Shown here: positions 14,035-29,000 of the stretch, in pieces
Layout of the letters: each line of letters opens with the position of its first letter
How positions within the stretch are numbered: position 1 is the stretch's first letter
Source: Chrysoperla carnea
Lineage: Eukaryota; Arthropoda; Insecta; Neuroptera; Chrysopidae
Length of the DNA: 64,000 nt
Direction: 5' to 3'
Assembly (NCBI RefSeq): GCF_905475395.1
Contig: NC_058339.1
Coordinates: forward strand, 51,469,172-51,533,171
Made by a program: the position numbers and the translations under genes
The notes under the pieces: model-generated
The model's database searches: none
Told to the model about the DNA's origin: nothing
Seen by the model: the letters and a program-made list of their open reading frames with translations, nothing else

Positions 14035-17000
14035 GTAAATAACTCAAGTTTTTTTTTTTAAATAACTGAAATTCAAACATTCTCTATAAATAGTGAAACA
14101 GGAAAATCGGAATTTACTAAAATACAAAAATATCTAGTTATATTAAATTTTGAAATAACTAGTGAAAATAATCAATTGACTGAGATAGTTGTTGAAGTAC
14201 CCTATATAGACTATAAATTTGTTCTTCTAAATACCTTGAAACAAATTTTTATCAAAAAATTTGTCCCGAAAATTGACCCCTTTAGACTCACTATTTGAAG
14301 CTATCTACTAATTTTCAACTCTCCAACTTTTAATTTTATGAGAAAATGAATACTTAAGTTTGGCCTTAATTTGGATCCTCACGGGAAAACAGAGATATTT
14401 ACGAATAAAATGTCGTAAACAAAATAAACTGCTTATTTAATATTTTTTATATTTAAACTTTTATTCTGTCTCTTACGGTTTATCAGATGGATCACACGGA
14501 GATCTAATTTGACCTATGTTGCTCATTTACGAACTGAAAGCTATATATCTCTTTTCGTTTGTGAGTTATCGGAATGATGAGCAGACGAAAGTGGACTTAG
14601 GTGATTTGATGTAGACCTATACCAAAAGATTTGCGTTAATTGTTTTTTCGTAACTTTTGGATCTTGGTTAATGTAAAAAATTACAAAATCAAAAAAAACC
14701 ATTACTAGTTCTCGATTTTTTTGCAATTTTTGTTTAAAAAAATTTACTTTTAATAATTATTAATGTTTTCTGAAAAAAGACAAAAAAAAAAAAAAATTAC
14801 AAAAGTCCAAAAAGGGCAAAAGTATTTATTTTTTTGAATACACGTCATCCCATCTTAAATACATCCAACCATTTTACCAAATTGTTATTCGTACAACAAA
14901 AATATAATAAAAAAATGTAAAATTGAGCGTTTATTGTAATTGGGCTCTAAAAAGTACATACAGAAGTAAGTATTAATATAGTTTTTCTGTATATGCTGGA
15001 TATTTATTATCTTTTAAAAAGTATGTTAATACCAATGCCGTTAAAATATGTGCAATTAGTACTGGAATTCCAATGATTGATATTAGAAAACAGCATGATG
15101 TAAAACCATTGCTTCTATGTCTATTTGAACGTCGTGGCGGCTGTAACAGATAAAGATTTCTTACGAATTTTCTAAGAGTCTAAATTCAAGTTAATGGTAA
15201 GAATTATTTAAATTAAATAAAAAAAGTTAAACATTTTGAAATATTTTATGTATGTATTTTAAAAAAAAATATTTACAATTGTTAATTTTACATACAAAAT
15301 TTGGGCAGTACTGGAAAACAATAAAAACACTTTTCAAGCTATGCAAATTTTCCAAAATTATTGAAATATATTCCTATTAAAAAATCAACACATTAAATTT
15401 GATGAAGTATACAATTTTAATTTAAACCAACATTAAGGCGCATACAACTAACTAAAAAGAGCTAGTTTAATATACTAACGAGTTTAAGTTTTCACTACTG
15501 ATCTCCTTCTGGCATTGATCGATACAAACGTCGATATGCTGAAACAGGACTCAACAATTTTGTATTAAAAATATCCACGACGTTTACTACGAATTTTATT
15601 AGTGACGGTGGAATTTGTATATTATTTCCATACTCCTAAATTTCATATAAAATTTAGTGAAAATAGACTTAACCAATTATGCACACTTGCAGTCTCTATA
15701 ATTCTGGATTATGACATATTTTTAAGTCACATTTTCTCCGAAAGCTGTGGATAAACTTTCTAATTTAAATTGTTATTCTATCTCTTACCGTTTAGGATCT
15801 AAATTGGCTATTAAAAAAACCCGAAGAGTAGGTCCAATCTGATGTCAGAACATGATGACTCCTATAAAACTCTGCAACATTTGTCTAAGCTATTTTTTGA
15901 TTGGTTAACTACAAAACGAGATATTTCGGTGAAAAATTTTATACATTCACGAAATTTGGTGTTCACAAAGATTGAAATTTGTTGTTTTAGTTGGGGCTTA
16001 ATTTACGTATTCGGGGAGCCACGTATTCGACACTTGTACGATTTTCTTCGAATTATAGAAACTGTACACTAATCTTAAAACATATCAAAAAATGCCAAAA
16101 ACAAAAAAATATTTTTACCATTATACTAGCACGTGGAATGGCATCGCCACCACCTAATTGTTCAAAATCTTGACGCATTTTTAACAAATTTTATAGATTT
16201 TTTTTCATAAATTTACTGACATATTATATAATTTTGTTTTTATTTCAAAAATCTCTTCTTAATTTATTTAAATAAAAATAGTTGACAATATTATAAAAGC
16301 TATTAAAATTTATATTTCCGTAGAAACAAACACGATTTTTACATAATTTTTTCAACCTCTTGATAGAAAATTATTCTTTTCAAACTGAAAATCGAAATTA
16401 AAATGTAGGTAAACGATTTTTCATTAAAAATCATCGAACTTTAAACTTAAATTAAACAATTTGATGAATTTTTTTTTCAGCACTCTGCCTAAAATATAAT
16501 TTTTAATTTTAAACCATTCTATGCATTTTGACTTCTAGATTATAATGAGGTTTTCATTTTTCTTTCAAATAAACCAATAAGTCGAAATTAAGATGGAAGT
16601 AAGCGTCCATTTATTTCGAGGTGGATGTCTTCGGAGTGGGACAACTTCCGTTCTGAAGATTTTTATTTGAAACTTATTTTACATAATCTTAAAAAATAAT
16701 AAATAAATGATAAAAGCCTCAATGTTCTGTCTGTTCATAGTTCGTCAAACAAATTTCCAAAAATTAGAGTTAGAAATAGTTGTTGTTTTGATATTTTTGT
16801 GAATTATACACTAAATAAATAAACTTTTTTACGACACCTCCACTCTTAACAGTACCTGTATGCAGTTGGGCCGCTAATAGTCATATTTATCACGGCTTGT
16901 CTCTATTGATGCAAAAATTAATGAACCTTACAACAATCCCAATGATGTATTATTAAAAAATTTACTTTATTAATGTTTTTTCTCTATTTTTTTTTTTGTT

Positions 17001-20000
17001 ACAGACTTTCGAAAAAGTCGGAATTTTTATATTCAGATCATTATCAAGAAAAAGATAATAATTTAATAGGTGGGAAAAAATCTATTTCATTAGTAAGTAT
17101 TTATTATTTTTATCTCTTTGTTTTAAAAGTGTATAAATAATTGTTATTTTAAATAGTAATTAATAATATATTTAATTAATATGTAGTGTGTTATATTAGT
17201 AAATTATTTCTTGTAAACTTTTGTCGGAAAAGTTCTTAGTTCTCTTTAAAAAAAAAAAAGTTTCATTGGTATTTTCTCTTTTTTTTAGAATCATTAGTTA
17301 TTTATGTTGCTTTGCAAGTAATAAATTATAAGGACGTTATATACCGGGTGTCAACTAAATCATTTTAGATACTCTATTTTTGTTAATATTAAATATTGGG
17401 TTTATCAGAATAAATTACCAATATTCAAGCGACTAATAGGGTATGAAAAAACAAGAATGCGGTCAACTAAATCATATTAGGAGCTCCAAATGAAAATTGA
17501 GATTGTTTCTGTTTTTGAAAGAATGTTTTAAACAAAAGTTTAAATTTAAAAATGGTTAAATTTAGTGCAAACATTTTCGATCTTTAACAAAAAGTTAGAA
17601 ACAGAGCAAAGCTCTAAATTATAAATGAGTTCTAATAAAAATTTATTTTAGAAACATTTTTTCGAAAACAAAACCTCTATTATCCTTTGAATACTCATCA
17701 TTTGATATACACCCGGTATTAAACAAAATTTATTTGCCGTAAAAACGATTGAATATATATGTAAAAACGATTGATTATATATATATATATATGAAAATTT
17801 GCTTAAGAAACACGTAAACGCTTCCTTACCGAAAAGGTACTCAATAAATTTATATCATTCTTATCAATTTTTTTTTGAAGAATTTTCTCTGTACGAGATT
17901 TCACAACTATTTTGGACTGACTTAATTGAATTTACTAGGATTCTGTGACAACTACGGTTTTTTATTCATTTTTTTAACAGTCTAATAAAATCTAATTGGT
18001 AAATTGTATATTAAAAATTAAAGTTGTAATTATTTAATTAAATAATTGTTTTTATTAATAATTTTTATAAATAAATAAATTAATGCGATAAAAACGATAA
18101 ATTACGTATTATATTATTACTCAACATGTAGAGTTCTGTGAAATGAACACCCTCAAAAACAAATTTCAAACCATTTTTTAAGGTTACAGGCACCCGAGGT
18201 TCAAAATATCGGTGCATCGTCAAATAGGTGCTAAATCTAACGAACGCATAAATTAACTATAATAAAAATAATTGGCGGTGAAATGTAAACAAAAAAGCAT
18301 ACAGGAATATTCGCATTTGAAGGTGCTAAATTCACTCAGCTGTATGTTTTGGGTTCTTCGTGTATATTTTTTTTTTTTTTTGGTATACTGGTACTATTAT
18401 TAACGAATTATATGGACTGTAAATAGTATGAAATAATACCATATCATGGATAATTTGTATGCTTTTTTATATACTTATTAAATAAATTTGGAATGTATGA
18501 AATTTTTTATCTTCGATTTAATTTTAGTTTTTTTGGTTACCAAAAGAAAAAAAAATATTTATTTTACAGTGGTAGCCCAAATATTCAATTACGCGGATGA
18601 TAATTTGATATATTTTTTGACAAACAAATTGGAACAAGTTTTAAGTAAGTGCAAAAAAGTAATGAACTAGATTTGCTGACGACACCATAACATTTTTTTT
18701 TTTTAATTTATCTAATATTAATTCTTTTCACTAATGTTTTTTTCTGGTGGTACTCGGAAATGTGTGCTTGGACCATTTAAATTAAGAAATAATTTTCTTA
18801 TGAAACCCAATTTTGGGTAAAATTTTTTATTCCACTGTTATATCAAAAGTATGGAACCGTGACCTCGCATTCTTGAAATTTATTGTGTTAATTTTTTGAA
18901 TACTTATTTAAGAATAATACGCATAATAAAGTGCGTTAGAAAATGATTAAATATTACATGGACTTAAAATCGGTAATTCAAAAATGTTTCTGTATTGGAA
19001 CAAATAATTTTATTTTTTAATTGGCAGTATTATTATTACCTATCTTTGAAATTTGCCACCATACCTTAGATTTTAATTAATCGGATTGCTAGTAATCTAT
19101 TTTAATGAAAAAGCGGTACACTTAAAATAATTCAAATCTTCTTGTTTTTTTTAATTGTCATATGATTTACAGGATAAAAAAAGATTGCTTTATTGTTATA
19201 TTAAGGTACGACCAGAACTTCGGGTGAAGGAGAAACACCAAACAACCACAAAAATAAAACAAACCGTACATAATGTCGCATAGAAATACAATACATTTAT
19301 TATGGTATGTTATATTCCCATTTGATTCTTGCCCATTTTCGTTATTTTTCTGACCACAGCTTTACATTCAATAAAAAAAATGATAGGCAGTCATGGGGAC
19401 TACCGACAGAAGTGCAAACTAAAAATTCGGAATAACTCTGTGTTTTAGAATTTTTAATATAGTATGAATAAGGGGAGTAAATCAAAATAGCCTAAAAACA
19501 CATTGGAAATTTATAAGACTGATCCCTTTTTCAGTTATTTTAGAATATTCGTTCCCGTTTAAAACATATAGCTGTTAAAATTTCAAATCAATCCATCGAC
19601 TACTTTTCGAGTTTTGCGACCTTAAATAAACGGAAGCTAAATTTTTTAATATTAGATATACAATTGCTATAAAAAACTATTATTCATAATAAAAAGACAA
19701 CAGCACACAAAGTTCGCACTGCTCAAACGGTTTTCCATCCAAGTACTGACTATGTCCAATGTTGCTTAACTTCGATCGTGAACCTTGAACTTGAAATAAA
19801 ATTTAATCACAAAAATAACATACATTTCTGGTATTACACGACTGGTATTTTCAGCGTGGTCGTTTCCCAGATGATGATCCAAAACATGGTAACATAACTA
19901 CCAAACTAAAATTTTTATCCCTTACTAAAAGACTACTAAAATAAAATCACTCGCCATGGCTAAAGAAGTTGTTTTTACTTCAATAATCATTTTCTAACGC

Positions 20001-23000
20001 ATTATAATTTTTACTTTTACCTAAACAATAAAATTGAATAGGTAATTGATATTATAAAATGTATATCAATAAATTTTAAAATTAAATTTTATCTGTGATA
20101 TCTATCTAAAAACGATATATTTGTATTATATAAATATAATAAAAAGCAACCTTGATATCAAAAATGTCGTTGATTATATCTCTCCAAAGACATTATATAC
20201 TTTGAAGGTACTTATAGATATACACTCCACAGGTGTGTCCTAGTACTTAAGGTAAAAGATTTACGTTTTTTAAATTATGTAAGAAAAAAAAAAGTCTAGA
20301 CATCTATTTCAAATACAATTGAAAGTAATTTTAAAATCATCTTAAAAGAATTAACATTTTAAATGAGTTTTATGTTATTATTTTTGTTGATTAGAATTCA
20401 TTTTTGATTCGAAATTGTATTGTATCACTAAGTAGTATACTAAGATCAAATCCATACCTGATTGCTATAATAAAATTTGCAACAATCTACCTAACTAAAT
20501 TTGATTAATGTTCTTTCCACAACCAAATCATTAACGCCTCTGTTGATAAATGAATGAAGTAAAATAGTCAGCTTAAATAAATCAGCTTAAATCAATTTAC
20601 TACAGAATTAATTTATGCTAATACAATCAAAACCGGTTATTGTGACATCGATTATAACGAAGAAATTGAAAGGTAACGTCCGAGTCTCTTTATAAACACT
20701 TGTATGAATGTATCGCCTGTAATGTCGTATATAACAACATATCGGTTATAGCGACCAATATTCGTTTGAGTTATAAGGCAACATATCGGGTATAACGAGC
20801 ATCGTATTTATACCGATTGCAAGTTATCTCGTTAGCCATATAATATTTATGAAGTAAGAAGAGTTTTTATGGACGTTCTTATGTATAAAACAAAGAGGGA
20901 ATGTGTACTGTGTTGCTGTGTGTGATTGGTATTATATGTGTACAATATCAAATGTGAGTCTGAGCGGCTGTGTTCATTCATGTATACACATATACAATTC
21001 TTCATTGTTTTATACATAAGAACGTTCATAGGAACTCTTTTTACTTCATATAATATAAATGGTTAACGATATGGTTTACAAACAGTACCTATAATACATA
21101 CAACCTTATCAAAGATAATAAATTCGAATTTTTCGAATTAAATTTCGATTTTTGTCCCAATTTCCTAGATGAATTTTTGTATTATATAAATGCGCAATCC
21201 GACTACTATGTAGTCGTTATCAGTATGAAATCGCAAAAGCTTGTAAATAAGTCTTTTGCAGTTCTAACTCCAACTTAAAGATACAAAGAAAATAAATATA
21301 CAAGCCGGCAAGTAGAAATAATTTGCATTTTTAATACAATTATTTTGAATTTTTAAACACTTAAGGAGTGTACGATAATTATTTTGAAGAGAGACGCCAC
21401 TGACTACAATGAAGTGAGAGGCGTATTTAGTACTTACATACATTCAAACACAATAATATTACAATGCGTGTCTGTTTAAATTTATTATGTTATTCATAAG
21501 ATGGTTTAAGTGTGTACTCTTGTCTAGTGTTTGTGTTAGTATAGCTATAAGACGCTTAGATATTTAAAGGAAGATATACACACTTATGCTTGTGGAATTG
21601 CAATGCTTCGAAGTTTTCATCTGAGCTTATTTTTATAATTTGCTAACATTAGGGAAACCTTTTCATGGTCGTTTTATAATTCAACAAAAGGTTGATAAAT
21701 AATTGAAAATAAATTGAATAAAAATAAGTAAAAACATACAATTGACTGAGTTAATTGTTGAAATACCATGTAAAGACAGACAAAATAGCAATAGGTACCT
21801 GTATATACATACTATATAATGTTTCTAAGCTAATTTGCACTTTCACGGGTAAACAGTGATGTTTACGAAAAAATATTTCAAACAAAAGTTTATTATTTTT
21901 TTATAAGCAACATTATTTACATTTAAGCATTTGTCCTTTCTCTAACGGTTTGCAAGATGCGTCCTACGGACCCAAGACTTTGACCTATGTTGCTCATTTA
22001 CGAACTTATCCTCACTTTTCATGTCCTTAGCAGGCAGATTGTACAGATGGTACAGATATTCATAAAATCATTTAATTAGTCAATTTGCGTTTATACCTCA
22101 GTTCGTCTACATGATAACACAAAAACGAGAAGAGCTGCAATGTTTATAGCGTGCTCAGAACCTAAAAAGTGAGCAATATATGTCAATTGGGTCTTGAATC
22201 TCTAGGATCCATTTTGTAATCCGTAACAACCGAGATAGAACAAAAATTTAAGTGTAAAAAATGTTCATTAGGAAAACTTCTTTTAAAAATAAACATCTTT
22301 TGCCTGAAACATGTTTTCCTAAATATCATTGTTTTTTCGTGAGGCTGCAAAATTGGGCAAATTGGTCGTTATACTTCGCATAATGAGCGAATGATTTTTG
22401 TGCAATATTAACACTAAAATAGTCAGACTGTTGTATACACACCTTAACATGCACCAAGGGTACTTGAGTATTGAAGTATTGAATATAACATTGAATTAGA
22501 TAGACCTGTTATATGAAGATCAGATGTACCATTTTAGACCGTGAGTCCATAATAGAAGAAAGGTAATAAAGAAGTTTTAACTGTTTCCTGATAGACGTAT
22601 ACGTTAAAAAATGTATTGACAATATCAAACAAAAAAATTGCAGGAAGTTTGCAAATATCGAAAGTTGAAAAATGGAGAGCATTTGCAAGAAACAAACCCA
22701 TTTCGCAATCCTTTTTCGGCAGACAAAAACCGCCATCAAAAAATGACGAAAATAGAATAAATCAATTTTCATAAATTTAACACTCGGGTCACAGTTAAAA
22801 CGTCTAATTTGTTAAGAAACTTACATTTATCAATCCTGAAAAGGCAAATAAAAAGAATCATAGAATTTTCGCTTTATAATGGGCTCAGGATCTATTATTA
22901 TTGCATTATAGAATTTATTTATTATTATATAAAAATAATAATTGTATTTTATAAATCAATTTATTTTATTAGTATCGACGGACGGACGCGAGTAGGTAGA

Positions 23001-26000
23001 CGTTATATATAATAAATAAATCTATAAGTCTTAAAGAAATATTCAATTTATTTGAAAAATTTTATTTTTCATTAAACATTTATAGTATATCTGGTTTTTG
23101 TATAATATTTTGTTCATTACAAGTCAGGTGGATTTTAAAATCTTTTGATAGAAAAAAATTTCATTAATACAAATTTTTTATATGATTGAAAGCTTTCTAG
23201 CTTTAATGACATTTCTTGATTAGTTACTTCTTAATTATTTCAACAGATTTTTGATAATTTAAAGCTAACCGTTTGGGTTTGTTAGACAAGCGGTTATATT
23301 AACATTCTATATTAAGACAATAATTGGCGCTAATAAGTAAAAATAACAAAATTTAAAAATACCGAGAGGCTCTTTGGGACACCCGTTAGGAACTATGCCC
23401 TTTTCGTTGAAATTGAATAACAAGCACAATGAAGGAATGGTAATAAAATTGTATTTAACAATTTACAAAAATTAAAAATACATAAATTATAGCGAGTCAT
23501 AGTCTTGTCGGTACAGTAATCGCCCCTCATGTGGATTGTCTTCAAAACAAAGATTTTTTTGAAATTAATAATAAATATATTATTTCGAAAAGAACATAAT
23601 TCTTACCGAGTGCCCAAGACAACTCACATTCTTTTTTTTATGTAGGTATATTGGTTTGAATTTTACGAGTATGGCATAATTAAGAAAATATTTAAAGCAT
23701 CAGAAAATACCACAAAATCGTTTACCTTTACCAATAAATACTCTTTACCTTGTTTTAAGAATAAACATTTTATTTTTCAGACAACTCTTCAAGATCCTGT
23801 TAGTCCATTTGAACCAAGAATGGCACAGCTAGAGACGTTAGAAGCAAAGGTATGTTATCGTCTTTATATTATTGAACACAATACTTAATTAAATTAATAA
23901 AAATGAGAGTGATCATAAATAATTCTTTTCTGCGCAAATTTTATGGCTATAATTAATATTTCATTATCTAATTAATTTGCAAAATCATGCAAACAATTTT
24001 AAGGAAGCCATAATTTAACCTAGAACATATTTAGGTTATTTGATATCATACTGATGAGAAAAGAAACTGCTGAGAATGAAAAAAATTACAGCTCCTTTTA
24101 TACGATTCTGTCCCATGATGAGACAGAATTTAATTTATTTTATTTGTTTGTGTACATTATAGAATTGTATGAAATACATATTTCAATTTCAAAAAATAAT
24201 CAGATTCATTTAATTTGAATACACTGTAGTACAGAGTGATTTTAAAAAGTGATGCCATTCATACAACAAAACAAATTCTGCTATAATACGGTTAAAGGAA
24301 AAACTACAATACGATTTTTTTAGTACAGCATAACGTTTTGTCCTCTGACTTACTTATTAAGCAGATAATATAGCTTTACTTTTCCGAATCCAATTTCAAT
24401 GATACTTCCTAACGTTTGTCATGGAAAGATAGTATAAAAAAATATAATTAAAAAATTCTCTATCTAACATATTCCGTTTTTGAGATATGGTGGGAGCGCA
24501 AAGAAATATAAATTACCTAAAGCGAGTACTTAAACATTTTCTTATTTTTAACCCCCCGAACTAAAAAAAAGGGGTGTTCTAAATTTGTCCGCTATGTGTA
24601 TGTGTCTGTCTGTGGCATCGTAGCGCCTAAACGACTTAACCGATTTTGATTTTTTTGGTTTTGTTTGAAAGGAGCAATTTAATGGAGAGGGTTCTTAGCT
24701 ATGTTTCGAGTACGAATTTAGGGTTCCGTACTCGAAAAAAACTAAAAATTGGCGATAATTTTCCAAATCGGCTCAGGTTTGAAAATTCTTTAAGGAATTT
24801 TTATACTTTTAGTGCATAAGTTTAAATTTTTTATAATAGCACTGTACACATTGTATAATATAATAAATATGTAAAACCTAATCTGATATTCATCGCTTTT
24901 ATGCCTACGGCTGTATAAGGATGAATGAATCGTGATCTTTGGTGCATTTTGTATTTAATTTTTTTTTTGAAATTTATATTCTTAAATCTTTAAATTATAA
25001 TGCAGAAAAATCTTGAAATAAAAATTATTTCAATGTTAAAGTTACGATTTTAAGAATATTATTTATGATAGATGAATCGATCGTTTTGAACGTTTTAATA
25101 CTGTATATATGAGTAATGTGAAGAATTTATACTCGATTTGCAAATAACAACGCCCAGACTATGATTTTATTTTGAGCAGTATCTATTACGTATGTACTTT
25201 CACGCAAAGTTGTTTAGATAACCATCGAAGAATATAATAATAAATTTTTATGTCGACAAATAAAAAACAACGCAACTTTTAAAAAATATTATAAAACAAA
25301 ACTTTGAGTAATAGAAAAGTTTGAGCAATAGTTTTCTAAATGTACAAAGTATTATTTTGTTCTCTAAAAATTTTTAATTAAAAATTTCGGACTAAGGTTT
25401 TTCATTTTAGAGATATGTTAATCAAATCGAAATTGTTATAGTTGGAGAACTGTCCATATGATTTATTGATGGTCATGGTTACTGTCTGCTGAGCCTTAAA
25501 TATAATAGTAGATAATGCCCCAAGTTGACAAGGGGGGGGGGTTGAAAAACGGTCACTATCTGCTAGTTTGATAATTCATTAGATGTGATTCTGAACAGTC
25601 ATCCTTCTTGCGAAGTTTGAGTTCCAATCCGGAGTTGCGACGAAAAAACCGAAAAATCGACATTTTCGGTAATAAAATACACACTACGAAATAAATAATA
25701 AAATACACACAATGAAGAAATAATAATTTGTTGCAAGGAAATATATTTTTAACTAAAATGGTAGCAAGTAAATAGTTTATTGTTTCGAGAAAATTTCAAG
25801 GATACAAATACTTGAATTGTCTTGAATTAAGTATTGAGATCGTTGACCCAAGAGGCATTTACTTGTTATAAGAACATCAATATCCAAATAGTCGCGTTTA
25901 CTTCAATCCAGTAATTATTTTTAATACATTAGTTTATTTTATTGTGTAAATGAATTTCTAAAATATCGCAATTTTTAACACGACTCAAAAATCTTTGCTG

Positions 26001-29000
26001 TTTTTTGTTCTGATGTTCAAAATGTTCAAAATGTTCAAAATGCATTTAAACAACATCGCAACTGCAGATTGAATTAAATAAAAATTTGTTCCACAATAAT
26101 AGATTTTTCAATAACTTTTCTAATTGCTAAAACTAATCATTTCCTCTTTGATTTCTTTTAAAATCGTTAAATTATATTTACAACGAATATAAAACTGATT
26201 ATTTATTATTACAACTAAAATATATGTAAAATAACCATATACAATTATAAATAAAAACATTTATCAAAATAAGCATTCTTAAGTTTTACAACGCATACAT
26301 ACAATTGACAATTATAATTCATAAATATGTATTATAATATAATTAATTACATTATACTGCAGTCATTCAAATGAATCACAAATAATATTAAAAATTATTA
26401 AAATTCAATTATCAATTATTATTTTTGTCCTCAGCTTCAAAAACCATTTTTATTGTGAAAAAACTCAAAGTTTATTGTGTTATTAATCATGTTATTCAAA
26501 ATTCTGCAATGTCTCCTTAAATCATTATGTGTTTCTCGGATGATATTGCTTTTTATCGGGGAGCATTTGAATTAAAATGATGATATTTTAGTAGAATGTA
26601 GGTGGGCTGAACACTGTTTGTCAATGTGGTTTTATTTTCGCCTAATTACATGCTGACCATAGTATATTGTTTTATAAATCATGAAGTAAATGATTGTTTA
26701 TTGGTCAGTAAGTTCTTATGTCATATTAATGACTTCAAAAGTAGGCATATTCAACATTGGCTATGGTAAAACGGAAAATGGATAATATGTTTTTATATAT
26801 TTCTCCCAAACTAGCCGGTGAAAATAAATAAAAAAAGTATTTAAAATTAAAGTTTAAACCGTAATAAATTATTTAAAACAAAAAAAAAATCCGTTGTGCC
26901 CGACTAATTAAGGATCTATGAGCACGGTAGTGGGGACACAAATTTTAACAAATATATATTTTCAATTTTGATAGCGAATTTTGTTATAACTTGACAATAT
27001 AGTAAAATAAAAAAATCTCTATATTTGGAGTAATTTTCAAAATACCCAAAATTGAAAATTTTGAATAAATATTATATAATATTATACTTATTTATAAAAA
27101 AGCTTCGCTTTTCTTCTTAAATTTGCTTCATATTTCCTTTTATCATCCTTGCGATATTTTGCTCTCAAGATGTACTCCTCGCTTCCAGTGAAAAATTCGA
27201 AAATTTTTATAGAAAATTTTTCGTTCTTAAATCAAAAATGCAATCAAATCTTTTCTGAGCAGAAATGGGTCAAAAATTTCGACTTACTATGTTTCGAATA
27301 TTTTTATTTGTACTTTTTGAAAGTCGAAAATCCAAAATGATTATACTATTTTTAAATATTCTATGCACAGAACAAGAGTTTTACACGTGTGCCCACTAAA
27401 ACACACGTATACTTACACTTTATATAATCATATATACACATTCACATATCACATACTCGTATATGTTAATAATATATGTACTTTATGCAGGTACAGTGTT
27501 ATTCATTTCAAACAATAATAGTGTATTTGATTGATTATGTTCACATAACCTTGATTTTAGCATGAAATGATATATTTATTATTTTTAAATTAATTAGTTG
27601 TATTGTTTTAAAATAAACATTTATGTGAATGTCTGTTGTTAAGGTCGCGGCTTCTTTTAATATATTGAAAAGTGTGAATTAGATATGACAGGCTTGAAAC
27701 GTTTTAATTAATAGCATCGTTTCTTATTGGAAAGTTTATTAAAAATAATAATTTTCTAATTTTATTTTCAAAGATGAAATAAATGGATGTAATATTGCTG
27801 AAATTTCTTAAAAGAATCATGAGGCATATTACATATTTATCAGTATGAGAATGAATTAATCTTTTATATTTTTTCTCTAGTCTGATTTTCTGTTACATGG
27901 CGATATCTTCCTTATTCCCTTATCAAAGTCTATGATTTACCCCTCATTTAAAAGCTTGTGCTGACTAACGACTCACTGAAAAATAGACTCGCGATTTAAA
28001 AAGTAGACTGTAGAGATTGAGAAGCTCAAATCCGCCATCATAAAATCCAAGAGTAACAAAATTAAGCTTTGTAGCTTTGAATAGGCGAACATGTTTCGAA
28101 TGAAACAGTCTTTATAGTGATATTTTCCTAATACTAAATTCAACAACTAACAAAATAAAGAGAAATGTTGATTAGGAGAATATATTTTAAATTGAACTAT
28201 TTTGAAAATGTGTTCTCCTAATACTTATTTGTGCAACGGCCCCGTTTACCACGGGTACTGTACTACGGAATTCAATACGGGTCGAAATAGTAATCTAATT
28301 GTTTTGTAGCTGTGCTAGGAGGATTGCAATAAGTTTTGTCACAGGACTTATATATAGATATACACAAAAATATGTTTGTGTGTGAACTCATTCCACCGAC
28401 TTTTGTTCGAAACTTACCTAAGCGGATAAGGATGATATAGTCTAGTTAACATGTACGATTTTTTCTAACTTTTTTGTATATTCTCCGAAAATTACGAAAC
28501 AGGTGTCATTCGATTCGTAATTTTATGTAGGAAGTTTACTGAAAAATCCGAAATGGTGCTGAAAAAAATTGCAAAAGTTATAAACAATTAAGTGAAAAAT
28601 AAAATAGGGGGCTCAGTTTTTTTTTAATAACTCAGATTTTGAAAATTTTCAATATTTTTTGAGTTATTCAAAAAAAACTGAGCCCCCTCTATTTTATTTT
28701 TCACTTAATTGTTTATAACTTTTGCAATTTTTTTCAGCGCCATTTCGGATTTTTCAGTAAACTTTCTACATAAAATTACGAATCGAATGACACCTGTTTC
28801 GTAATTTTCGGAGAATATACAAAAAAGTTAGAAAAAATCGTACATGTTAACTAGACTAATATAACATTTATCCACCATTGTCCGCCGTGAAACAAATTTT
28901 AAAATCCAAACTTTGATTTCGTACGGTGATTTAGCATCTTATCCTTCGAGTATATTGTGCGCATATTTTAGTGTATATCTAGGGTTCGCCTGGAAAAGCC

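Larger units (their letters stand above)
14035..17004 (+). other. PDZ gene intron 1
   Basis: A 2,970-bp GT-AG intron. It contains family A copy 3 and a repeat shared with 63111-63340; otherwise A/T tracts. Confidence 0.7.
17093..23780 (+). other. PDZ gene intron 2
   Basis: A 6,688-bp intron holding the TIR element at 17341, family C copy 2, tandem 'TATCGG-TATA' motifs at 20630-20830, the family B arm at 21136 and the inverted pair of family A at 21725. No conserved coding sequence was seen in the remainder. Confidence 0.7.

Noticed and set aside
25532-25541. G/C homopolymers (also at 5759-5768 and near 37118)
   Set aside because: Simple slippage tracts in non-coding DNA; not G-quadruplex forming in the usual four-run pattern.
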